A stretch of DNA of 64,000 nucleotides. Source: DASQFI01 sp035633215 (GTDB lineage: Bacteria; Acidobacteriota; Vicinamibacteria; Vicinamibacterales; SCN-69-37). The first letter of the stretch is position 1. Every line of letters starts with the position of its first letter. The notes under the pieces are model-generated. The model ran no database searches and was not told the origin of the DNA. It worked only from the letters and a program-made list of their open reading frames with translations. Of the stretch, positions 33,938 through 42,155 are shown piece by piece. The position numbers were made by a program, and so were the translations under genes. The stretch spans positions 62,001 through 126,000 of the forward strand of contig DASQFI010000039.1 in the NCBI GenBank assembly GCA_035633215.1. Reading direction: 5' to 3'.

Positions 33938-35269
33938 ATGATGGAAACGACCGTGCATCAACAGTCTTCGTCAGGGCTCGACATCCGGCACTCCTATTAC
34001 CAGGAGATCAAGGCGCGGATCCATACCGCGCTCCTCAACCGGTTGAACCTGGAGCGTCTCAGCCAGATCAAGCGCGAGGACGCCGAGCCTGAGCTCCGCT
34101 CGGTGATCGCGTCGCTGCTCGAAAAAGAAACGGTCACGACGCCGCTCAGCCTGCTCGAGCGCGACAGCCTGGTCGGCGACGTCCTGAACGAGCTCTTCGG
34201 CCTTGGCCCGCTCGAAGCGATCCTCGTCGACCCGGACGTCTCCGATATCCTGGTCAATCGCTTCGATCAGATCTACGTCGAGAAACACGGCAAGCTCGAG
34301 ACCATTGACGCGATGTTCAAGGACGACCGCCACCTGATGCGCATCATCGAGCGCATCGTGAGCACGGTCGGCCGCCGCATCGATGAATCGAGCCCGATGG
34401 TGGACGCCCGCCTGCTCGACGGCTCGCGCGTCAACGCCATCATTCCGCCGCTGGCGATCGACGGTCCCGTGCTCTCGATCCGGCGCTTCCGCACCGACAA
34501 GCTCGGCGCGCAGGATCTCGTGAACACCAAGTCGCTGACCGAGCCGATGCTGACGTTCCTGAAGGCGGGCGTCGGGTGCCGTCTGAACGTCGTGATCTCG
34601 GGCGGCACGGGCGCGGGCAAGACGACGCTCCTCAACGTGCTCTCGAGCTTCATTCATGACACCGAGCGCGTCATCACGATCGAGGACGCGGCCGAACTTC
34701 TGCTGCGGCAGCGGCACGTGGTGCGTCTCGAAACGCGCCCGGCCAACATCGAAGGCAAGGGCGCCATCCGGCAGCGGCAGCTCGTCATCAACGCCCTCCG
34801 TATGCGGCCCGATCGCATCGTGGTCGGCGAGGTCCGCGGCGAGGAAGCCGTGGACATGCTTCAGGCCATGAACACGGGCCACGACGGCAGCTTGACGACG
34901 ATCCACGCCAACACGCCGCGCGACGCCCTGTATCGTCTCGACACGATGGTCGCGATGGCGAGCTTGAACCTGCCCGACAAGGCGATTCGTCAGCAGGTCG
35001 CGTCGGCCATCAACCTCATCGTCCAGGTCTCGCGTATGGCCGACGGCACGCGCAAGGTCACCAGCATCTCCGAGATCACGGGGATGGAAGGTGACGTCAT
35101 CACGATGCAGGACATCTTCGTGTTCGAGCGCACGGGCCTCAACGACAAGGGCAAGGTGACCGGGCGGTTCCGCGCGACCGGGATCCGGCCGAAAGCCAGC
35201 GAGCGGCTGGCTGCCTCCGGCATCAAGCTCCCGATGGAGCTCTTCGAGCACCTGGAAATGATCAACTAG
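33938..35269 (+). CDS. cpaF: Tad pilus assembly/secretion ATPase CpaF/TadA
   Basis: This 443-residue hexameric type II/IV secretion ATPase shows Walker A SGGTGAGKTTLLNVL (about residue 225), Walker B with the arginine finger region DRIVVGEVRGEEAVDMLQ, and the conserved GSLTTIHANTPRDALYRL histidine box. The N-terminal domain is the usual Tad type (LGPLEAILVDPDVSDILVN). It powers assembly and retraction of the Flp pilus at the cytoplasmic face. The start is ATG 33938, directly after the double-hairpin element. Confidence 0.96.
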   Translation: MMETTVHQQSSSGLDIRHSYYQEIKARIHTALLNRLNLERLSQIKREDAEPELRSVIASLLEKETVTTPLSLLERDSLVGDVLNELFGLGPLEAILVDPDVSDILVNRFDQIYVEKHGKLETIDAMFKDDRHLMRIIERIVSTVGRRIDESSPMVDARLLDGSRVNAIIPPLAIDGPVLSIRRFRTDKLGAQDLVNTKSLTEPMLTFLKAGVGCRLNVVISGGTGAGKTTLLNVLSSFIHDTERVITIEDAAELLLRQRHVVRLETRPANIEGKGAIRQRQLVINALRMRPDRIVVGEVRGEEAVDMLQAMNTGHDGSLTTIHANTPRDALYRLDTMVAMASLNLPDKAIRQQVASAINLIVQVSRMADGTRKVTSISEITGMEGDVITMQDIFVFERTGLNDKGKVTGRFRATGIRPKASERLAASGIKLPMELFEHLEMIN

Positions 35270-35298
35270 GCCGAGGATCAGGATCAACAGGACGCGTC

Positions 35299-36255
35299 AT
35301 GCTGATTGCCCTCGCCGTCTTCACCGTCGTGATGCTCATCATCCTCGGCGCGTATTTCCTGCTCGTCGTGCGCGACGAGCGGAAGCTGCTCGAACGCCTC
35401 ACGCCGCAGGCGGCGTCCCGCAAGCGCGGCCTCAAGCTGGGCGTGATCAAGGCCGAGGAGCGCCTGAGCAACCTCGATGCCTTCGACAAAATCCTGCGGC
35501 GATCGAACAAGTACGTCTCCCCCGTCAAGACGTTCGTCCAGCAGTCCGGCGTGCGGTTCACGCTCGGCACGTTTCTGCTGTCGATCGGGTGTCTCGGCCT
35601 GCTGGGATTCGTGGTGGCGTTCCGCTTCTCGTCCAGCCTCTGGCTCGGCGTGCTGGGGGCGTTTCTGGGCGGGCTGCTGCCGTACATCTACGTCAAGCGC
35701 GCGCGGAACAAGCGCCTGCTGAAGTTCGAAGAACAGTTTCCTGAAGCGATCGATCTCGTGGCGCGGGCGCTCCGCGCCGGACACTCGCTGCCCACCGGCC
35801 TCAGCATGGTGGCCGACGAGCTCGCCGCGCCGGTGGGCACCGAGTTCCGCACGCTCTACGACGAGCAGAACTACGGCCTGACGCTGCCGGAGGCGCTTCG
35901 GAACTTCGCGGGGCGGATTCCGGTGCTCGACGCGCGGTTCTTCGTGACCGCGGTGCTGACGCAGCGGGAGGCGGGCGGCAACCTGGCCGAGGTGCTCGAC
36001 AACCTGGCCGAGGTCATCCGCGCGCGGTTCAAGGTCAAGCGCCAGGTCCGCGTCATCTCGGCGCACGGTCGCATCACGGGCTGGGTGCTCGCCGGCCTGC
36101 CGCCGTCGGTCGCCGTCGCGTCGTTCATCATCAGCCCCGTCCACATGCAGACGCTGCTCGGCGACCCGATCGGCATCAACATGATCATGGCCGCCTGCGT
36201 GATGCAGGTGCTCGGCACGCTCATCATCCGCAAGATCGTGGACATCGAGTACTAG
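35299..36255 (+). CDS. tadB: Tad inner-membrane platform protein TadB
   Basis: This 318-residue protein has an N-terminal helix, a central pair (VRFTLGTFLLSIGCLGLLGF) and a C-terminal helix around a T2SF domain (FPEAIDLVARALRAGHSLPT, ELAAPVGTEFRTL). It forms, with TadC, the inner-membrane platform on which the ATPase acts. The stop is 2 bases before the tadC ATG. Confidence 0.94.
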   Translation: MLIALAVFTVVMLIILGAYFLLVVRDERKLLERLTPQAASRKRGLKLGVIKAEERLSNLDAFDKILRRSNKYVSPVKTFVQQSGVRFTLGTFLLSIGCLGLLGFVVAFRFSSSLWLGVLGAFLGGLLPYIYVKRARNKRLLKFEEQFPEAIDLVARALRAGHSLPTGLSMVADELAAPVGTEFRTLYDEQNYGLTLPEALRNFAGRIPVLDARFFVTAVLTQREAGGNLAEVLDNLAEVIRARFKVKRQVRVISAHGRITGWVLAGLPPSVAVASFIISPVHMQTLLGDPIGINMIMAACVMQVLGTLIIRKIVDIEY

Positions 36256-36257
36256 TC

Positions 36258-37181
36258 ATGGGCATCGAACTGTTGGTCACCGTCTTCGCTGTCTTCGCCG
36301 CGGTCGCCATCGGCGTCGGCGGCCTGATGCAGTTCGTCATGACGCAGACGAACTTCGAGCGCCGGCGCCTGCAGCAGGCGCACGTCGGGGCCGCCACGGG
36401 CGTGCTCCTCGAGAACCCATCGCTCGATCCGGAGGACAGCAAGATCGCCAAGAGGCTCAGCGGCATCGTCCCGCGATCGCCGAAGGAGATGGGCAACCTC
36501 CGGCGGAAGTTCGCGCGCGCCGGCTACCACTCCACGACGCCGATCGGTGTGTACTCGCTGGCGCAGCTGGTGCTGCCCGCGATCTTCGCGTTCGTGCCGC
36601 TCGTGTTCCTCCCGATGTCGCAGGCCTGGATGATCATGATCATCTCGGCGCTGATGGGGTATCTGATTCCCGGCTTCGTGCTGTCGCGCATCACCACCAA
36701 GCGTCAAAAGGTCATCACGAACGGTCTGCCCGATCTCCTCGACCTGCTCATCGTCTGTCTCGAAGCGGGATCGTCGCTCGACCAGGCGATCGTGAAAGCG
36801 ACCGACGAACTGGAGCTCGCGTACCCGGCGCTCGCGGAAGAATTTCGTATGTTGATTACGGAAACGCGCGCCGGCAAGCCTCGTCTCGAAGCGTTCAAGA
36901 ATCTGGCGTCGCGCACCGGTGTGGACGATGTCCGGGCACTGGTTTCGATGCTCGTTCAGACCGATAGATTCGGGACGAGCGTATCGCAGGCGCTCAGAAC
37001 GCACGCCGAAGTGTCACGCACGAAGCGTCGGCAGCGGGCTGAGGAGCGGGCCGCCAAGATCGGCGTCAAGTTGGTTTTCCCGCTGGTGTTCCTCCTCTTC
37101 CCGGCGTTCTTTACAGTGACGCTTGGACCCGCGATCGTTCGCTTCGTCCGAGTCCTGTTCGGCGAGGTCGGAGTGCAATAG
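36258..37181 (+). CDS. tadC: Tad inner-membrane platform protein TadC
   Basis: At 307 residues and homologous in layout to TadB, it contains the T2SF domain (LPDLLDLLIVCLEAGSSLDQ, LAEEFRMLITETRAGKPRLE) and C-terminal helices (VFPLVFLLFPAFFTVTLGPA). It pairs with TadB in the platform. An 82-base gap follows before the next, very small gene. Confidence 0.94.
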   Translation: MGIELLVTVFAVFAAVAIGVGGLMQFVMTQTNFERRRLQQAHVGAATGVLLENPSLDPEDSKIAKRLSGIVPRSPKEMGNLRRKFARAGYHSTTPIGVYSLAQLVLPAIFAFVPLVFLPMSQAWMIMIISALMGYLIPGFVLSRITTKRQKVITNGLPDLLDLLIVCLEAGSSLDQAIVKATDELELAYPALAEEFRMLITETRAGKPRLEAFKNLASRTGVDDVRALVSMLVQTDRFGTSVSQALRTHAEVSRTKRRQRAEERAAKIGVKLVFPLVFLLFPAFFTVTLGPAIVRFVRVLFGEVGVQ

Positions 37182-37263
37182 CGATTCGTGCTGTTCGGTT
37201 TGTGATCGCCCGGTTCGGGACACCGGTGCACGTGGAGTCCCGCAGGGAGAATGGAGTACACAC

Positions 37264-37359
37264 ATGTCGACGTCGACGATCATCCTGTTTGCCGTTGCGG
37301 GCGCGTTTCTGGTGCTGTACATGATGCGCCGGCGCAGCCGGTTGAACCGGGAGGAGTAG
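37264..37359 (+). CDS. 31-residue single-span membrane peptide
   Basis: A short frame starts at ATG 37264 with GGAG seven bases upstream, and encodes one hydrophobic helix (TIILFAVAGAFLVLYMMRRR) and a basic, polar tail ending RLNREE. Its last codons form the Shine-Dalgarno sequence GGGAGGAG of tadD, so the two genes are tightly linked. The positive-inside rule places the C-terminus in the cytoplasm. I know no Tad gene of this type. It could be a small stabiliser of the TadB/C platform or of TadD; this is inference from position only. Size and a clean ribosome site support a real gene. Confidence 0.6.
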   Translation: MSTSTIILFAVAGAFLVLYMMRRRSRLNREE

Positions 37360-37364
37360 CGATC

Positions 37365-38378
37365 ATGCCCGGGCATCCCGGCCCGGGAGGCGACGGACCG
37401 AGAGGTGCGTGCCTTGTGACCGTTGGCCAGGTTCGACCGGCTCGCTGGTCCGCGATCGCGCGCGTGGGCGTCGTCGCCGTCCTGACCGGTGTGCTGACCG
37501 GGTGCGCGGCGCGTCAGTCGTCCGAGACGGCCAACCGGCTGCCCCGGGACGCCGGCTCGTCGGAGCGACAGCCGGAGCTCCCGGCGCCAGGCGCGTCGGC
37601 CTCCGGATTGCTCCAGGCGCCGCACGGGACGGCGCGTATTGAGTTGAGCGACGTGACGCTCGCCCGGACGCTCAAGGCGCTCGACGGCGAGCCGACGTCA
37701 GAAGCCTATCGCCGCGTGGCGGTGGAGTACCGACGCCTGCAGGTCTTCGATCGAGCGCATGAATTTTTCACCGAGGCCATCAAGAGCGATCCGAAGAACG
37801 CCGCGGCGTTCGACGGGCTGGCCCGGACGTGGCGCGACTGGGGACTGCCCCGGCTCGGGCTGTCACACGCGTACATGGCGGTCTACCTCGCGCCGGACTG
37901 GGCCGCCTCGCAAAACACGCTGGGCACGCTGCTGTACGTGCTCGGCAACGGGACCGAAGCGCGCCGGCGGTTCGAACGGGCGATCACGATCGATCCCCAC
38001 GCCGCCTATGCGCTCAACAATCTGTGCTATCTGTCGTTTACCGAGGGGGACGAGACCCGGGCGATGGCCGAGTGCACCGAGGCGCTGACACGCGCGCCCG
38101 GACTCACCGCCGCGCGCAACAATCTGGCGCTGGTGCACGCCGCCGCCGGGCGTCTCGCGCTGACCGAGCGCGAGTTTCTCTCCGCCGGCAGCCGCGGCAT
38201 CGGGTTCTACAACCTGGGGATCGTGCACATGGCGCGCCGAGACTATCCGAAGGCGGTCGTGGCATTTGAAACAGCATTTCGCGAGACACCGTCGCTTTGG
38301 GAAGCCGACGTCCGCGCGCGCGAAGCCCGCACGCTCGCCGCGCGGCCGCAGGGCCCGAGCGGCCCGATGAGGAACTGA
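37365..38378 (+). CDS. tadD: TadD-like TPR lipoprotein
   Basis: The frame from ATG 37365 has a long basic N-terminus, then a lipoprotein signal (VVAVLTGVLTGCAARQ) and several TPR motifs (YRRLQVFDRAHEFFTEAIKS, GNGTEARRRFERAITIDPH, YALNNLCYLSF). TadD proteins are TPR outer-membrane lipoproteins thought to help secretin assembly. A GTG near 37417 gives a more usual signal length and is an alternative start. The Shine-Dalgarno for 37365 is excellent (GGGAGGAG, eight bases). The AAA ATPase gene follows after four bases. Confidence 0.85.
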   Translation: MPGHPGPGGDGPRGACLVTVGQVRPARWSAIARVGVVAVLTGVLTGCAARQSSETANRLPRDAGSSERQPELPAPGASASGLLQAPHGTARIELSDVTLARTLKALDGEPTSEAYRRVAVEYRRLQVFDRAHEFFTEAIKSDPKNAAAFDGLARTWRDWGLPRLGLSHAYMAVYLAPDWAASQNTLGTLLYVLGNGTEARRRFERAITIDPHAAYALNNLCYLSFTEGDETRAMAECTEALTRAPGLTAARNNLALVHAAAGRLALTEREFLSAGSRGIGFYNLGIVHMARRDYPKAVVAFETAFRETPSLWEADVRAREARTLAARPQGPSGPMRN

Positions 38379-38382
38379 GGTC

Positions 38383-39714
38383 ATGTTCATCACCGACGAA
38401 ACCGCGGACGAAACCCTCGACATTACGACGCTGCCCGCGCCGAGAACGCTCGAAGAGGCTGGCCTGCGCCTGGATTTGATCATTCAGCTGGTCATCAAGG
38501 CGCTGCACTTCGCGGGCGAGCTGTCCGGCGTGCAGATCGCCGACCGGCTCGGACTGCCCTTCTCGGTTATCGAGCCGGCGATCGACGCTCTCAAGACCCA
38601 GCACCTCTGCGAGATCGTCGGCGGCAGCACGCTCGGCGCGCCGTCGTACCGATACCGCATCACCCATCTCGGCCGGGAGCGCGCGCACATGTTTCTCGAG
38701 ATGAGCATGTACACGGGTCTGGCGCCGGTCCCCGTGACGCAGTACCGGCGCTACATGATGGCGTTCCAGTCCGCCAATCCCGGCCTCGTCTCCCGGTCGC
38801 AAGTCAGGGAGGCGTTTTCGCACCTCGTGTTGAGCCAGCGCGTACTTGACCAGCTCGGCCCGGCCGTGAACGCGCGGCATTCACTGTTCGTGTACGGCCC
38901 GCCCGGAAACGGCAAGACCGTCGTCTCGCAGGCGATCGGCAACCTGCTCTACGGCGACATGTGGATTCCACATGCGCTCGACGTGGACGGGAACATCATT
39001 CAGATGTTCGATCCCGTCAACCACGAGCCGATCCCGCCACCCGAGGAGTCGATGGGCCTCGAGGAAACGGAGACGCACGACAAGCGGTGGATCGCCTGCC
39101 GGCGGCCCCTGGTCACGGTCGGCGGAGAGCTCACGCTCGATGCGCTCGACCTGGCGTACAGCCCGGTGGCCAAGTTCTACCGCGCGCCCATTCAGCTCGT
39201 CGCCAATGGCGGGGCGCTCGTCATCGACGACTTCGGGCGGCAGAAGTGCTCGCCGCACGCGCTCCTCAACCGGTGGATCACGCCGCTCGAGAGCCGCGTG
39301 GACTTCCTCACGCTCCAGTCGGGCCAGAAGGTGGACCTGCCCTTCATGGTGCTCGTCATCTTCGCGACGAACATCAAGCCGGCCGAGCTGGTCGACGAGG
39401 CGTTCCTGCGACGTATTCACTACAAGGTGTTCGCCGAGAGCCCGACGGAGGCCGACTTCACGCAGATCTTCCAGAATGCCTGCCGGGAGCGGGACCTGGA
39501 GTTCGATCCGGGGCACGTCCGGCACCTGCTCGACCGGGTATATCCGGCGCGAGGGATCGAGATCCGCGGCTGTCATCCGCGCGACTTGATTGATCAGGCC
39601 CTGTCGCTGGCGCTCTACCTCGGCGAGCCTCCCCGACTGACCGTAGAACTGCTGGAGGCGGCGTGCGCCAGCTACTTCGTGGACGAAACCGCGGGCGTCT
39701 CGGCCCAGCATTGA
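38383..39714 (+). CDS. Winged-helix AAA-family ATPase linked to the Tad locus
   Basis: Residues 1-110 look like a winged-helix DNA- or protein-binding domain (SGVQIADRLGLPFSVIEPAI, then YRITHLGRERA). After a linker comes an AAA ATPase core with Walker A FVYGPPGNGKTVVSQ, Walker B ALVIDDFGRQ, and a sensor segment FATNIKPAELVDEAFLRRI, which corresponds to the sensor-1 and arginine-finger region. It resembles MoxR-like or transposon-type AAA proteins but matches neither closely. It follows tadD by four bases and its stop overlaps the start of the VWA gene, so the three should be co-translated. A chaperone role toward the VWA protein or the pilus is inferred, by analogy with MoxR-VWA pairs. Confidence 0.8.
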   Translation: MFITDETADETLDITTLPAPRTLEEAGLRLDLIIQLVIKALHFAGELSGVQIADRLGLPFSVIEPAIDALKTQHLCEIVGGSTLGAPSYRYRITHLGRERAHMFLEMSMYTGLAPVPVTQYRRYMMAFQSANPGLVSRSQVREAFSHLVLSQRVLDQLGPAVNARHSLFVYGPPGNGKTVVSQAIGNLLYGDMWIPHALDVDGNIIQMFDPVNHEPIPPPEESMGLEETETHDKRWIACRRPLVTVGGELTLDALDLAYSPVAKFYRAPIQLVANGGALVIDDFGRQKCSPHALLNRWITPLESRVDFLTLQSGQKVDLPFMVLVIFATNIKPAELVDEAFLRRIHYKVFAESPTEADFTQIFQNACRERDLEFDPGHVRHLLDRVYPARGIEIRGCHPRDLIDQALSLALYLGEPPRLTVELLEAACASYFVDETAGVSAQH

Positions 39715-41750
39715 TATTGGCCCGGCCCGGACGGCGGTCCGTGCGGACGTTCGCTGTCTTCGGCGCCGTGGTTACAGCGGCGGTACTGTCGTCGGTGCCT
39801 ACAGGTGCGCGTCAGGAGCCGCCGCGTCCGGCGACGGCTCAGGACCCGGCGCAAGCCGTTCCGCAGGCCCCGCCCGTCGCCATTCAGATCACGTCACCCC
39901 TCGGGCGCACCGGCATGTCGGGCGCCGTCCGCATCGTCGCGCGGGTGACGACCAGGAACGATGACGCCGTGTTGAGCGCGGTGCAGTTCTTTGTCGACGG
40001 CCGGCTGGTCGGCGAGGACAAGATCGCGCCGTACGCGATCGAATGGACCGATGCGAATCCGTTCGAGATGGCCGAGATTTCGGTCCAGGTCCAGGACGAG
40101 CATGGCAACGTCGCGCGCGACAAGATCCGGTTGAAGCCGATCGACGTGAGCCAGTCAACGTCCGTCCAGAGCGTGCTGCTCGAGCCGCAGGTGCTCGACG
40201 CGAAGGGCCGGCCGGTCAAGAACCTCACGCCCGAGAACTTCCGCGTGCTCGAGGACGGAGTCCTGCAGGAGCTCGACCTGGCCAAGCCGGACACGATGCC
40301 GGCGACCTACACGCTGCTCATCGACACCAGCGGCAGCATGCGCCGGCGGATCGACTTCGTCCGCCAGGCCGCGGGCAAGCTGCCCTCTCTCCTGCGCCCG
40401 AATGACACCGTCGTCGTGGCGCCGTTTGCCAAGACGCTTGGAGCGATCACGGGGCCGACGCGCGACGCGGCGACGATTGCGGGCGCCATCGACGAGATCA
40501 AGCCCACGGGCGGCACGGCGATTCTCGACTGCCTGTCGTCGGTCGTCGATCAGCTCGACACGTCCGAGGGCCGCCACGCGATCGTCGTGATTACGGACGG
40601 CTACGACGAGCACAGCTCGATGAAGTTCGAGCGGGCACTCGAGTCCGTCAAGGCCGCGGGGATCACCGTCTATGTGATTGGTGTCGCGGGTGTCGCCGGC
40701 ATCTCGCTCGAGGGCGAGGATCTCCTGCGCCACATCGCGATCGCGAGCGGCGGGCGGGCGTTCTTCCCGTTCCGCGAGGAACAGCTGCCGGACGTCCACG
40801 CGCAGATCGCGGCCGACGTGCAGATCCGGTACGTCCTGACGTACACCCCGAAGAACCAGAAGCTCGACGGCAAGTGGCGGGCGATCACGGTCGAGACCAT
40901 GGATCCGACGCACGTGATCAAGGCGCGCAAGGGGTACATGGCGCCGCTGCCGCCGCCGATCAAGCCGTCGATCGAGCTCACGATTCGCGACGCGAACCGC
41001 CAGTTCGTGGACGTCGCCGCCGAGGATCTGGTCGTCTACGAGGACGGGGTCGAGCAGAAGGTCGAGGTGTTCCAGGAAGCCGTCGCGCCCGTGTCGATCA
41101 TCCTGGTGCTCGACGAGAGCGGCAGCATGAAGCGCGCCGCGCCCATGGTCATGGAATCCGCGCGCAAGTTCGTCCAGTCGCTTCCCGACAAGGACAAGCT
41201 GGGGGTCATGCTCTTCTCGGACAAGACCAACATGATCCACGACCTGACGACGATCCGTGTCTGGGCCCTGGACGCGATACGAGGGTACTCCGTCAAGGGC
41301 GGAACGGCGCTGTACGACGCCGTCGTGGAGGCGCTGCAGCGGCTCTCGCGCGTCGAGGGCCGCCGCGCCGTGGTCGTGCTGACGGACGGCCGCGACGAGA
41401 ACAACCCCGGCACCGGCCCGGGCAGCGTGCACACGTTCACGGACGTTCTGAACGCGATTCGCGGCGTGGACGCCATGGTCTTCCCGATCGGGTTGGGCAC
41501 CAACCTCGATCGCGCATATCTGGAACGAATGGGCGAGCTGTCCATGGGCGAGGCCTACTTCCCGGCCGAGGTCACCGAGCTCGAGGTCAACTACCAGCGC
41601 ATCATCGAAAATCTCCGGCGGCGGTACGTGGTCAGCTACACGTCCACGAACGACGAGCGCGACGGCGGTTGGCGGAAGGTCGAGATCAAATCCGTGCGCG
41701 ACGGCATCGTCGTCGAGAGCCGCGGGGGCTATTTTGCCCCGAACAAGTAG
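39711..41750 (+). CDS. Tandem VWA-domain exported protein (acidobacterial VWFA-related type)
   Basis: After a signal peptide (TFAVFGAVVTAAVLSSVPTG) comes an Ig-like domain (ITSPLGRTGMSGAVRIVARV), then two VWA domains of the acidobacterial VWFA-related type. Each has a preceding beta-strand box (FRVLEDGVLQEL; LVVYEDGVEQKV) and a complete MIDAS (DTSGSM near residue 205, DESGSM near 468) that should bind a divalent metal and protein ligands. It ends with YVVSYTSTNDERDGGW and RGGYFAPNK. The start TTG 39711 overlaps the AAA stop (TTGA); the frame is open to ATG 39663 inside that gene. A secreted, adhesion or pilus-associated role is likely. A fragment closely matching one part of it recurs at 45737-45788. 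Confidence 0.88.
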   Translation: MILARPGRRSVRTFAVFGAVVTAAVLSSVPTGARQEPPRPATAQDPAQAVPQAPPVAIQITSPLGRTGMSGAVRIVARVTTRNDDAVLSAVQFFVDGRLVGEDKIAPYAIEWTDANPFEMAEISVQVQDEHGNVARDKIRLKPIDVSQSTSVQSVLLEPQVLDAKGRPVKNLTPENFRVLEDGVLQELDLAKPDTMPATYTLLIDTSGSMRRRIDFVRQAAGKLPSLLRPNDTVVVAPFAKTLGAITGPTRDAATIAGAIDEIKPTGGTAILDCLSSVVDQLDTSEGRHAIVVITDGYDEHSSMKFERALESVKAAGITVYVIGVAGVAGISLEGEDLLRHIAIASGGRAFFPFREEQLPDVHAQIAADVQIRYVLTYTPKNQKLDGKWRAITVETMDPTHVIKARKGYMAPLPPPIKPSIELTIRDANRQFVDVAAEDLVVYEDGVEQKVEVFQEAVAPVSIILVLDESGSMKRAAPMVMESARKFVQSLPDKDKLGVMLFSDKTNMIHDLTTIRVWALDAIRGYSVKGGTALYDAVVEALQRLSRVEGRRAVVVLTDGRDENNPGTGPGSVHTFTDVLNAIRGVDAMVFPIGLGTNLDRAYLERMGELSMGEAYFPAEVTELEVNYQRIIENLRRRYVVSYTSTNDERDGGWRKVEIKSVRDGIVVESRGGYFAPNK

Positions 41751-41791
41751 AGCGGATTGAACGCCAATTCGCCGACCAAAGGGCGGGGTAG

Positions 41792-42121
41792 ACCGCGTGT
41801 TCCTGGTCCCCACAGGTCGGACGCCATCCCGGTGAGCTGTACACGCTGTATGTGTTACCGCGATACCAACGGTGTGGAGTGGGAACCAGATTATTTTGGT
41901 CTGTCCGTGGCGCGTTAAGTGATCGCGGGCTTGCGCCGATGTTTCTTTGGGTTCTTGCCAACAATCCGGCTCGGAATTTTTTTGAAGCCTTGGGCGGCCG
42001 ATTGGTCTTGAGGTCCGTCGCCGATCCGGTGGGTCGCGTCACCAACGCGAAGGTGGCGTACGCGTGGCAGGACCCGGAAGCGCCCGTTTCAGCGGGGAGT
42101 CGTAGGTCTCGAAGGGCGTGA
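41792..42121 (+). pseudogene. Truncated GNAT acetyltransferase remnant
   Basis: The frame reads GELYTLYVLPRYQRCGVGTR, LFWSVRGALSDRGLAPMFLW and NNPARNFFEALGGRL, which is the acetyl-CoA-binding motif A (RxxGxG/A as RCGVGT) and motif B of a GNAT enzyme. The N-terminal half is missing: the frame is blocked by TAG at 41789 and no homologous sequence is seen before it. An ATG at 41852 could still give an 89-residue peptide lacking the front of motif A. It is therefore best regarded as a decayed gene between the Tad operon and the MgtE fusion. Confidence 0.7.
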
Positions 42122-42155
42122 CGCGCCGTACGAGGCCGGCCTTCAGGCGTCTCGT

